This document shows positions 1 to 6,070 of a stretch of 6,070 nucleotides of DNA, piece by piece. Source of the DNA: Acidimicrobiia bacterium (lineage in GTDB: Bacteria; Actinomycetota; Acidimicrobiia; Spongiisociales; SHLN01); assembly GCA_013043085.1 (NCBI GenBank), contig JABDOU010000330.1:1-6070 (forward strand), written 5' to 3'. Made by a program: the position numbers and the translations under genes. The notes beneath the pieces are model-generated. The model saw nothing but the letters and a program-made list of their open reading frames with translations, searched no databases and was not told the DNA's origin. Numbering within the stretch: position 1 is the first letter of the stretch; the number at the start of each line of letters is the position of its first letter.

Positions 1-1
1 A

Positions 2-1630
2 GACGAGGCCTATTACATCGGTCCGGCGCCGGCTGCGAGTTCGTATCTCGATCACAACTCGATCCTCGAAGCGGCACGGAGGGCAGGCGTCGACGCCATC
101 CATCCTGGCTACGGCTTCCTTTCCGAGAATGCTGCGTTTGCCCGCTCGGTCGCTGCAGCCGGATTCACGTGGATTGGCCCACCCGCCGACGCGATCGAAA
201 TCATGGGCGACAAGATCGAAGCCAGACGTGCTGCAGAGATGGCACGCGCCAACCCCATCCCGGGCACGTCTGATCCCCTGGCAGGACCGCACGAAGTTCA
301 CGAGTTCGCCGACCGGCATGGATTGCCCGTCGTGATCAAGGCGGCCGGCGGCGGTGGGGGACGCGGGATGAGGGTCATAGACCGGGCAGCCGACATCGAT
401 GGAGCCTATGAATCAGCCGCTCGCGAAGCCCACGCCGCATTCTCGAACGCCGATCTTTACATGGAGCGGTTTCTCCTGGAGCCGCGTCATATCGAAGCCC
501 AGATTGGACGCGACACCTTCGGAAACGGAGCGTTCTATGGCGAGCGTGACTGCAGCACGCAACGACGAAACCAGAAACTGATCGAGGAGGCGCCCGCAAT
601 AGGCCTTCCCGTCGGAGTGAGGGAAGTACTGGCAGAACGAGCGCTCGGTATCGCTGAGGCTTGCGACTACCACTCGGTCGGCACGGTCGAGTTTTTGGTC
701 GACGGCGAAGACGTCTACTTCCTCGAAATGAACACACGGCTGCAGGTGGAGCATCCCGTGACCGAACTCGTGACCGGCATCGATCTGGTGGCCGAACAGC
801 TACGAATCGCCCGCGGCGAGGCGATCGAACCCGGACACCGCCCTATCCGGGGCCACGCCATCGAGTTCCGAATAAACGCCGAGGACCCGTTTGACAACTT
901 CCGGCCAACACCCGGAACCATCACGGTATATCGAGAACCCGGAGGACCCGGGGTTCGGGTGGATTCTGGATTCGAGGAACAAAGCACAATCCCCGACGCA
1001 TACGACAACCTGATCGCCAAGCTCATCGTGTTCGGGCCGGACCGTGGGATCGCTATCGCCCGCGGCAAGCGGTCTCTTGCAGAGTTTCTGATTCATGGCA
1101 TACCAACAACCATCCCGGCACACGAGGCGATTCTCGAACACCCGACGTTCCAGTCGGGCGCCGTACATACCCAATTCGTCGAAACCACCATGACATTCGA
1201 CCAACCGGTCGCCGACCCCTTCACCGCCGACGCCGGTGGCGCGCATCGTCCCCACGAGCTTCGGACGTTCGAGGTCGAGCTGGACGGCCGGCATCACTCC
1301 GTCGAGGTGTGGGTACCCGATGGCGCACGCGGTTCACGCAAACCTCCACCGATGCCGACTGTCGGCACGATCTCCCAAAACAACGACGGATCCATCACAG
1401 CACCGATGCAGGGAACGATCGTCGAGATCGAGGTTGAGGTCGGCCAGAGAGTCGAAGCAGGCGAAGTCGTCTGTGTGCTGGAGGCCATGAAGATGGAGAA
1501 CGAGATCGCGAGCCCCATCTCCGGTGTTGTCCAGCGGATTGAGGTCTCGACGAGCCAGTCCGTGCCTGCGGGCCATCTGATCGCGGTCGTCAGTCCGGTG
1601 TCGGACGAATCAGTAGGAACCGAAGACTGA
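2..1630 (+). CDS. Acetyl/propionyl-CoA carboxylase alpha subunit (biotin carboxylase + biotin carrier), 5' partial
   Basis: This subunit carboxylates its own biotin with ATP and bicarbonate; a separate carboxyltransferase subunit then moves the CO2 to acetyl- or propionyl-CoA. The frame is open from base 2, so the ATG at 203 is internal and about 45 residues are missing, judged by alignment from memory to E. coli AccC. In the 542 visible residues, HPGYGFLSEN starts at 34, MGDK at 68 (ATP lysine 71), the glycine-rich ATP-grasp loop KAAGGGGGRGM at 113, RDCSTQRRNQK near 181 and the active-site motif EMNTRLQVEHP at 242. The biotin carboxylase C-terminal part follows (PTPGTI, VRVDSGF). A linker leads to a biotinyl domain with EAMKMEN; the biotin-accepting lysine is residue 497, codon 1490-1492. 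No carboxyltransferase domain is present. Asn replaces the His of AccC's QRRHQK, as in human PCC alpha. Acyl-CoA specificity lies in the partner subunit, so acetyl versus propionyl is open; the neighbouring mutase favours propionyl. Confidence 0.95.
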   Translation, partial: DEAYYIGPAPAASSYLDHNSILEAARRAGVDAIHPGYGFLSENAAFARSVAAAGFTWIGPPADAIEIMGDKIEARRAAEMARANPIPGTSDPLAGPHEVHEFADRHGLPVVIKAAGGGGGRGMRVIDRAADIDGAYESAAREAHAAFSNADLYMERFLLEPRHIEAQIGRDTFGNGAFYGERDCSTQRRNQKLIEEAPAIGLPVGVREVLAERALGIAEACDYHSVGTVEFLVDGEDVYFLEMNTRLQVEHPVTELVTGIDLVAEQLRIARGEAIEPGHRPIRGHAIEFRINAEDPFDNFRPTPGTITVYREPGGPGVRVDSGFEEQSTIPDAYDNLIAKLIVFGPDRGIAIARGKRSLAEFLIHGIPTTIPAHEAILEHPTFQSGAVHTQFVETTMTFDQPVADPFTADAGGAHRPHELRTFEVELDGRHHSVEVWVPDGARGSRKPPPMPTVGTISQNNDGSITAPMQGTIVEIEVEVGQRVEAGEVVCVLEAMKMENEIASPISGVVQRIEVSTSQSVPAGHLIAVVSPVSDESVGTED

Positions 1631-3232
1631 TCGGAGCGAAGCAGCGACTTCGCCGACACTCGCCTCGGCGGCCAAAGCAGCCTTGATGGGATGCATGACG
1701 CTGTCTCCGGTCCGGGCCGCGTCCTCGACCGCCTTGAGCAAGGGGACCACGTCGATACGCCCCGCTCGCACTTGACCAAGGCGATCCACCTGCTCGCGTT
1801 CAATGGCTGGATCCGGTGTCAACAACTCAACCGGCACAGAACCGTCGTCAGCGTATGCATTTACGCCGACCACGACTATGTCGCCCTCGTCGAGGCCACG
1901 GGCATGCGCGTAGGACGCCTCTTCGATTCCTGCCTGCATGTACCCGGCCTCTATGGCACCGACGGCTCCGCCCAGTTCATCGATGTCGGCCATGATCGCA
2001 AGAGCTGCCTGTTCCATCTCATCGGTCAGCCATTCGATGAGATACGAACCCGCCAACGGATCAACAGAGTCGGTGAGACCGGACTCGTTCGCAAGTATCT
2101 GTTGGGTGCGGAGTGCCAGTCGAGCAGCAGCCTCGGTGGGAAGGCCAAGCGCTTCATCGAACGAGTTGGTGTGCAATGACTGGGTGCCGCCGAGAATGGC
2201 GGCCATCGCCTGTACCGTCGTTCGTACCACGTTGTTGTGCGGTTGTTGCGCCGTGAGTGAGCTTCCCGCCGTCTGGGTGTGGAATCGCATCCGCCAACTC
2301 TCAGGGTTGCGCGCCCCGACGCGGTTGCGCATGAGGTCGGCCCACATCCGTCTCGCCGCCCTGAACTTGGCTATCTCTTCGAGGAAATGGTTGTGGCTAT
2401 TCCAGAAGAACGAGAGTCGGGGTGCGAAGTCGTCGACATCCAGGCCGACCGATCGAGCTGCCTCTACGTAGGCAAGAGCATTGGAAAGCGTGTATGCGAT
2501 TTCCTGGGTGGCGGTGGAGCCTGCTTCCCGGATGTGATATCCGCTGATAGAGATTGTGTTCCAGGTCGGCAAAACCTCACCGCAGTAGGCAAATACATCC
2601 GTCACCAGCCGCATCGAGGGCGCAGGCGGGTAGATATAGGTGCCGCGGGCGACGTATTCCTTGAGAATGTCGTTCTGGATGGTCCCGCCCAGGGTGGAAA
2701 GATCAGCTCCCTGTTCTTCGGCCACCAGCTGGTAGAGAAGGAGCAGCATGGGGGCGGTCGCGTTGATCGTCATGGAGGTAGTGACCTCACCGAGAGGAAT
2801 ATCTGCAAACAGAGTTCGCATGTCGTGGATCGTGTCGATGGCCACGCCCACTTTGCCGACCTCACCTGCTGCTCTTGGGTCATCACTGTCGAGGCCCATC
2901 TGCGTCGGCAGATCAAACGCGACCGACAGACCCGTTTGCCCGGCCTCGAGCAACGAGAGAAACCGACGGTTGGTTTCGGCGGCCGATCCGAAGCCTGCAT
3001 ATTGACGCATCGTCCAGGGTCGCCCGCGATACATCGTGGGGTAGGCACCTCTGGTGTATGGATATTCTCCAGGACGGCCTATCTTTTCGTCTACACCGGT
3101 CGTAGGCTCGCTGACGACCGGAAGCTCGATTCCCGAAGCCAGCGTCCGCTGAGGTCCATCTGTCTCGGGATCCTGCCCGGGGTCGGCCCGCTCGGCCTTA
3201 GGTTCGGAATTCGCGCTTTGAGATACAGACAC
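1610..3232 (-). CDS. mcmA1: Methylmalonyl-CoA mutase, stand-alone large (catalytic) subunit
   Basis: This is the TIM-barrel subunit of adenosylcobalamin-dependent methylmalonyl-CoA mutase, which interconverts (R)-methylmalonyl-CoA and succinyl-CoA. It has 540 residues and ends after the barrel and linker, with no DxHxxG cobalamin-binding domain, so a separate small subunit is required. Conserved stretches are YPTMYRGRPWTMRQYAGF (64-81), GLSVAFDLPTQ (101-111), GTIQNDILKE (183-192) and SISGYH (228-233). Against P. shermanii numbering recalled from memory, Tyr78 matches Tyr89, Gln186 Gln197, Arg196 Arg207 and His233 His244. Tyr and Arg at those sites favour methylmalonyl-CoA; isobutyryl-CoA and 2-hydroxyisobutyryl-CoA mutases have Gln at the Arg site, and ethylmalonyl-CoA mutase has different flanking motifs. 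The first 45 or so residues are hydrophilic and low in conservation. The start is GTG at 3232, with AGGAG 14 bases upstream, which is long, so the exact start is uncertain. It is divergent from the PBP gene and its 3' end overlaps the carboxylase gene by 21 bp. Confidence 0.94.
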   Translation of the reverse strand: MSVSQSANSEPKAERADPGQDPETDGPQRTLASGIELPVVSEPTTGVDEKIGRPGEYPYTRGAYPTMYRGRPWTMRQYAGFGSAAETNRRFLSLLEAGQTGLSVAFDLPTQMGLDSDDPRAAGEVGKVGVAIDTIHDMRTLFADIPLGEVTTSMTINATAPMLLLLYQLVAEEQGADLSTLGGTIQNDILKEYVARGTYIYPPAPSMRLVTDVFAYCGEVLPTWNTISISGYHIREAGSTATQEIAYTLSNALAYVEAARSVGLDVDDFAPRLSFFWNSHNHFLEEIAKFRAARRMWADLMRNRVGARNPESWRMRFHTQTAGSSLTAQQPHNNVVRTTVQAMAAILGGTQSLHTNSFDEALGLPTEAAARLALRTQQILANESGLTDSVDPLAGSYLIEWLTDEMEQAALAIMADIDELGGAVGAIEAGYMQAGIEEASYAHARGLDEGDIVVVGVNAYADDGSVPVELLTPDPAIEREQVDRLGQVRAGRIDVVPLLKAVEDAARTGDSVMHPIKAALAAEASVGEVAASLRSVFGSY

Positions 3233-3246
3233 GTGGGTAGGCTTCG

Positions 3247-3251
3247 CTCCT
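3247..3251 (-). promoter_or_regulatory. Possible ribosome binding site of the mutase gene
   Basis: Read on the minus strand this is AGGAG, the only good Shine-Dalgarno match upstream of GTG 3232. The 14-base gap to the start codon is longer than usual, and no other start codon lies between them. Confidence 0.35.
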
Positions 3252-3274
3252 GATCGAACCGACCCAATGCTACC

Positions 3275-3296
3275 GGGGAACCCTCACGGGTATCCC
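3275..3296. repeat. Inverted repeat in the divergent region
   Basis: GGGGAACCC at 3275-3283 faces GGGTATCCC at 3288-3296 across a TCAC loop. This gives a nine-position stem with one A-A mismatch and one G-T wobble. It lies between the two candidate PBP start codons, so it is either in the 5' leader of the PBP mRNA (start 3312) or coding (start 3267). It could be an operator for a dimeric regulator or a leader hairpin. It is not followed by a T-run, so it is not a terminator. Confidence 0.45.
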
Positions 3297-3302
3297 TTCG
3301 TC

Positions 3303-3307
3303 AAAGG
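3303..3307 (+). promoter_or_regulatory. Probable ribosome binding site supporting the PBP start at 3312
   Basis: AAAGG sits four bases before ATG 3312, a short but usable spacing. The upstream in-frame ATG at 3267 is preceded by cgaaccgaccca, which has no Shine-Dalgarno match. This decides weakly for 3312. The 15 residues between the two Mets are not family-conserved. Confidence 0.4.
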
Positions 3308-3311
3308 TTCC

Positions 3312-5819
3312 ATGGACAACTCCATTCACCTCGCCGAACGGCAAGAACGTATACGACGGGGATTCCCCGCCTTTTTGATTCTCCTCATCCTCGGGATCCT
3401 GACAGCTACCTGGGTCGGGCTGTTCTCGTTTATGGGAACGAACAAGGCTTCGAATGTCTTCGAGTCTTTCGAAGAGCGGAACGTCCCGGCCATCAGCCCC
3501 GACGACATCGGCATCCTTCCCAACCTCTCAGAGCTGTCGACCCTCTACTCCGCCGATGGCGAGCGGCTGGCCGAGCTGTCGTTGCGGCTGAGCGATCCGA
3601 CCCCGCTCGAAGACTTTCCAGATCACGTCGTTCAGGCAGTCCTGTCAGCCGAGGACGGCGACTTTTACGAGCACCGCGGCGTCGATACCCAGGCGGTTGT
3701 GCGCGCTTTCCTCGAGAACTTGAAGAACGACAGCACACAGGGGGCATCGACCATCACCCAGCAGATCGTCCGCGCCCAGGGATACGTCGGACGAGAGGTG
3801 ACGTTCCAGCGCAAGATCGCAGAAATCAAATACGCCACCGAGATGGAGAAGATCTACACCAAGGATCAGCTGCTCGAGTTCTATCTCAACTCACAGTATT
3901 TCGGCTGGAACTCGTACGGCATGGCGGCAGCGGGCCGCGAATACTTTGGTAAAGACGTCTCCGATCTGACGATCGAAGAAGCAGCCGCCATCGCCGTGGC
4001 GCTACGTAACCCGACCGAGTTCGATATGCGCCGCAATCCGGACCTCGTCAAAGATCGACGCGACATCGTGATCAGGTTGATGGTGAGCGACGGCTTCATC
4101 ACGAAAGAAGAAGCCGACGCGGCCATCGCCAAACCGGTCGCCCCGATCCCGCACGAGACCTTGATCGAAGAGGCACCCCAGGTGCGCATCGAGGCGATCC
4201 GACAACTCCTCAACAATCCCGAATTCAACGTTCTTGGCCTTACCCCTGAGGATCGGGAGGTAGCCATCTTCGGCTGTCCTGCCGAAAGCAACGAGTGTGA
4301 GGAACAACCAGGACTCAAGGGCGGCTTGATCATCACCACCACGGTCGACATGGGCCTCCAACGCGCCGCCAACAGCCTGCTGCGCACGTGGTTGCCGGTA
4401 CCGGCCGACGGCGCCAAGGCACCAACCGGTGCTATCACCACAATCGACAACAACACCGGAGCGATCAAGGTGATGGCGAGCGGTCTCGATTTCGGAACTG
4501 ACTTTGCAGCAGGCGAACGCGACTACGACCTCGCAACCGAAGGTCTTCGCCAGCCGGGGTCATCCTTCAAGCCGTTCGCGCTCATGGCGTATTTGGAGAA
4601 TGGCGGATCGATCAACAGTTATTGGAGTTCTGAAAGCCCTCTGAAACTGCAGTGCAGCGTTCCCTGCGGACCTGGAGGCAGCTTCACCTGGACGGTGCGC
4701 GGAGGGGGTGGTGGACTCACCCGTCTGTTCGAGGCCACCTACCGATCCATCAACACGGTTTATGCCCAGGTGGCGCTCGCCACCGGACCCGAGAACATCG
4801 CCGACATGGCCAACCGGCTCGGCATCAACTCGGAACTACCGCTCGTATATTCGCTTGCCCTCGGTGCAGGCGAGGTGACACCGCTCGACATGGCTGCGGC
4901 CTACTCGACCCTGGCTCGCTATGGGGACCGGCTTCGCCCTCACCTGATCGAACGGATCGAAACCGAGGAAGGTGAGGTGCTCTACGAGTATGAGATCGTC
5001 AGCGAGCAGGTCACCGATCCGGCGCTCGCAGCGACGGTGGTCGAAGCGATGCGAAACGTCACGAGAGGTACTGCCCCAAAAGCCAACATCGGCCGTCCTA
5101 TGGCCGGAAAGACGGGAACCACGCAGAGCTTCCGTGATGCCTGGTTCGTCGGGTTCGTTCCTCAGTACACCTCTTCGGTGTGGGTCGGTTATGCAGACGA
5201 GCAGATCGCAATGCGCAACGTGCAGATCAACGGCCGCACCTACAGCCGGGTATTCGGCGGCGATGTTCCGGCGCCGATGTGGAAAGAGTTCATGACGATC
5301 TTGCTGGAGGGTGTTCCCGAGGAGAACTTCGCGCCCCTGCCCGACGGCACGAGCAAATACAAAGTCGTTCCGTCAACCACCGTGCCGTCTGTCATCAGCC
5401 TCTCGCAATCCGAGGCCACGTCCCAGATCTACCTCGCCCATCTCAATGTCGCGATTGTCGAGGTCAATTCGTACGAGGCCCAGGGCATAGTCGTCAATCA
5501 GGTTCCTGCTGCCGGAGCCAAGATGACACAGGGCAATGCGGTGACCATCGAAGTATCGACCGGCCTCCCGCCTGAAATCGCCATGCCGAATGTGGTCGGC
5601 CTGACGCTGACCCAGGCCAACCAGGTCCTCATCACGACCGCCGAGACCACGGGAATATCGGTCAACCTACAGCCGACCTTCGTGGAGACCCCGGATGAGA
5701 ATGCATGGAACAAGATCATTCAGACGCAGCCGGGTCCGGGAACCAAGGTCGCCACGGGCGATACGATCACCGCAATAATCGGAAAGCCGCCGCCCCCTCC
5801 TCCCGAAGACGACGGATAG
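3312..5819 (+). CDS. Class A penicillin-binding protein (GT51 + transpeptidase) with two PASTA domains
   Basis: This bifunctional enzyme polymerises lipid II into glycan strands and cross-links the stem peptides outside the membrane. From ATG 3312 it has 835 residues. A basic cytoplasmic tail (RQERIRR) precedes one membrane segment at about 19-42. The GT51 domain shows EDGDFYEHRG (catalytic Glu114), GASTITQQ (144-151), RKIAE (167-171, second Glu 171) and KDQLLEFYLN. The transpeptidase domain shows PGSSFKP (nucleophile Ser417, Lys420), SIN (479-481) and KTGTT (600-604), so both active sites look intact. Two PASTA repeats follow at about 691-751 and 758-825, then a proline run and acidic end (KPPPPPPEDDG). 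The domain order resembles mycobacterial PonA2, which has a PASTA domain. Two cysteine pairs (322/329 and 448/452) lie on the extracytoplasmic side. An in-frame ATG at 3267 would add 15 residues but lacks a ribosome site. The gene appears monocistronic: the upstream neighbour is divergent and the downstream one convergent. Confidence 0.95.
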   Translation: MDNSIHLAERQERIRRGFPAFLILLILGILTATWVGLFSFMGTNKASNVFESFEERNVPAISPDDIGILPNLSELSTLYSADGERLAELSLRLSDPTPLEDFPDHVVQAVLSAEDGDFYEHRGVDTQAVVRAFLENLKNDSTQGASTITQQIVRAQGYVGREVTFQRKIAEIKYATEMEKIYTKDQLLEFYLNSQYFGWNSYGMAAAGREYFGKDVSDLTIEEAAAIAVALRNPTEFDMRRNPDLVKDRRDIVIRLMVSDGFITKEEADAAIAKPVAPIPHETLIEEAPQVRIEAIRQLLNNPEFNVLGLTPEDREVAIFGCPAESNECEEQPGLKGGLIITTTVDMGLQRAANSLLRTWLPVPADGAKAPTGAITTIDNNTGAIKVMASGLDFGTDFAAGERDYDLATEGLRQPGSSFKPFALMAYLENGGSINSYWSSESPLKLQCSVPCGPGGSFTWTVRGGGGGLTRLFEATYRSINTVYAQVALATGPENIADMANRLGINSELPLVYSLALGAGEVTPLDMAAAYSTLARYGDRLRPHLIERIETEEGEVLYEYEIVSEQVTDPALAATVVEAMRNVTRGTAPKANIGRPMAGKTGTTQSFRDAWFVGFVPQYTSSVWVGYADEQIAMRNVQINGRTYSRVFGGDVPAPMWKEFMTILLEGVPEENFAPLPDGTSKYKVVPSTTVPSVISLSQSEATSQIYLAHLNVAIVEVNSYEAQGIVVNQVPAAGAKMTQGNAVTIEVSTGLPPEIAMPNVVGLTLTQANQVLITTAETTGISVNLQPTFVETPDENAWNKIIQTQPGPGTKVATGDTITAIIGKPPPPPPEDDG

Positions 5820-5841
5820 CCGTCCGCGCGATAGCGAACGG
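5820..5841. repeat. Hairpin immediately after the PBP stop codon
   Basis: CCGTCCGC (5820-5827) pairs with GCGAACGG (5834-5841) around the loop GCGATA. That is seven pairs and one C-A mismatch. It begins one base after the TAG stop. No T-run follows directly on either strand, so it is more likely an mRNA 3'-end stem than a complete terminator. Confidence 0.45.
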
Positions 5842-5847
5842 ACCCAA

Positions 5848-5882
5848 TCGGCCGTATATAGCCGACAGCTAGCGGGTTTTTT
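5848..5882 (+). terminator. Possible terminator of the PBP gene
   Basis: TCGGC (5848-5852) pairs with GCCGA (5861-5865) around the loop CGTATATA, and six T residues occupy 5877-5882. The stem is only five pairs and the T-run starts 11 bases after it, so this is a weak intrinsic terminator at best. The T-run lies inside the final codons of the convergent gene (Glu-Lys-Thr). On the opposite strand the same stem follows that gene's TAG stop but lacks a T-run. Confidence 0.3.
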
Positions 5883-6070
5883 CGGCGTGTGCCTGGCGGA
5901 TCGCCGTCGGGAGCTTGCGCACCCATTCTTCGGGGATGGGCGGAACGACGGATCGAACCGACACTATGTTGACCCCGCGGTTGACCCCGCGGTTGTTCCC
6001 GCGGTTGCCCTCGCGGTTGCCCCCGCCGTTGCTCTCGCGGTTGCCCCCGCTGTTGCCCTGGTTGATGCCC
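5869..6070 (-). CDS. C-terminal end of an unrecognised protein with an Asn/Gly/Arg-rich repeat region (5' partial)
   Basis: I do not recognise this gene. The minus-strand frame is open from the right edge to a TAG stop at 5871-5869, giving 66 residues; the start lies beyond the window. The first 34 visible residues are a repetitive low-complexity segment of tetrads ending in Asn (GGGN, REGN, RGNN, RGVN, RGVN). The last 32 look like ordinary protein: a Val-rich stretch, then VPPIPEEWVRKLPTAIRQAH and the end AEKTR, probably a helix. Three points favour this frame: the repeat unit is a multiple of three bases, its substitutions spare the AAC Asn codon, and the frame closes just before the hairpin region with a 49-bp gap to the PBP stop. 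The Asn/Gly/Arg stretch is probably a disordered linker joining an unseen N-terminal domain to the tail. Nucleic-acid or surface binding is possible but unsupported. A competing minus frame reads the repeat as Arg/Gly/Gln/Pro and runs on antisense into the PBP gene. Confidence 0.65.
   Translation of the reverse strand, partial: GINQGNSGGNRESNGGGNREGNRGNNRGVNRGVNIVSVRSVVPPIPEEWVRKLPTAIRQAHAEKTR
5968..6069. repeat. Degenerate 12-bp tandem repeat array
   Basis: Seven consecutive 12-bp units cover 5968-6051, with plus-strand consensus GTTGMCCCCGCG. A 9-bp unit follows at 6052-6060, and another begins at 6061 and reaches the window edge. The two units at 5968-5991 are identical; the others differ at one to four positions. 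On the minus strand each unit encodes a tetrapeptide ending in Asn. The period is a multiple of three throughout, including the 9-bp unit, as expected for an array kept in frame. Confidence 0.85.

Larger units (their letters stand above)
3233..3311. promoter_or_regulatory. Divergent intergenic region between mutase and PBP genes
   Basis: Both flanking genes are transcribed outward from this 79-bp gap, so their promoters must lie here or inside the opposite gene's 5' end. On the minus strand, TTGACG (plus 3297-3302) resembles a -35 box, but no convincing -10 box follows at 16-18 bases. On the plus strand I find no clear pair. The region therefore holds promoters by position, not by motif. If the PBP instead starts at ATG 3267, the gap shrinks to 34 bp. 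Confidence 0.4.

Noticed and set aside
560..577. Asn in place of His in the QRRHQK active-region motif of the biotin carboxylase
   Set aside because: Other alpha subunits vary at this position, and human propionyl-CoA carboxylase has Asn there as far as I recall. It is not a sign of inactivation.
203..1630. ATG at 203 as the start of the carboxylase gene
   Set aside because: The same frame is open back to base 2 and encodes conserved biotin carboxylase sequence (HPGYGFLSEN at 101-130), so the gene begins before the window.
2279..3253. A 324-codon plus-strand open frame opposite the mutase gene
   Set aside because: It is wholly antisense to strongly conserved mutase sequence. Its translation is rich in Arg, Gly and His with no recognisable domain, as expected of a shadow frame in GC-rich DNA.
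3252..3268. GATCGAACCGAC at 3252-3263 recurs at 5951-5962, and GAACCGACCCAAT at 3256-3268 is nearly repeated at 5836-5848
   Set aside because: One copy lies inside the proposed coding tail at the right edge, one within an intergenic hairpin region and one in the divergent gap. There is no shared context, and twelve-base matches built from common GC-rich words can arise by chance.
5720..5926. A minus-strand frame with Gly/Pro/Arg-rich translation crossing the PBP 3' end
   Set aside because: It runs antisense through the PBP proline codons and across the intergenic hairpins. The neighbouring minus frame gives a better protein tail and ends just before the hairpins.
5968..6069. A CRISPR array or iteron-type origin at the right-edge repeats
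   Set aside because: The units are contiguous 12-mers without spacers, degenerate at codon-like positions and open in frame, which fits a coding repeat better than CRISPR or replication iterons.
1..6070. Mobile elements, tRNA or rRNA genes, toxin-antitoxin or defence modules
   Set aside because: No transposase, integrase, terminal inverted repeats, tRNA-like cloverleaf or small paired genes were seen. Nearly all bases are explained by four genes.

Overview
The window is GC-rich, densely coded bacterial DNA. Two kinds of evidence point to a high-GC Gram-positive organism, most likely an actinomycete in the broad sense (Actinomycetota). One is a bifunctional class A penicillin-binding protein carrying C-terminal PASTA domains. 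The other is a pair of genes for propionyl-CoA/methylmalonyl-CoA metabolism. An early-branching actinobacterial lineage would fit, but that placement is inference from protein style and not from any marker gene in the window.

Layout. (1) Positions 2-1630, plus strand: a biotin carboxylase plus biotin carrier alpha subunit of an acetyl/propionyl-CoA carboxylase, cut by the left edge and lacking about 45 N-terminal residues. (2) Positions 1610-3232, minus strand: a stand-alone catalytic (large) subunit of methylmalonyl-CoA mutase with no B12-binding domain, tail to tail with gene 1 and overlapping it by 21 bp. (3) Positions 3233-3311: a short divergent intergenic region with an inverted repeat. 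(4) Positions 3312 (or 3267) to 5819, plus strand: a class A PBP with a membrane anchor, GT51 domain, transpeptidase domain and two PASTA repeats. (5) Positions 5820-5868: a convergent intergenic gap holding two hairpins. (6) Positions 5869-6070, minus strand: the C-terminal end of a further gene that has no start codon in the window. Its visible N-terminal half is an Asn/Gly/Arg-rich stretch encoded by 12-bp tandem repeats.

How the genes fit together. The first two proteins would act in the same route: carboxylation of propionyl-CoA to methylmalonyl-CoA, then (after an epimerase not seen here) B12-dependent rearrangement to succinyl-CoA. The mutase needs a separate small cobalamin-binding subunit, which must be encoded elsewhere. 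The PBP belongs to cell-wall synthesis and has no evident functional link to the other two. The gene at the right edge is not recognised.

I do not see an undescribed multi-gene system. The window looks like ordinary chromosomal housekeeping DNA. The least explained item is the partial repeat-containing protein at the right edge.
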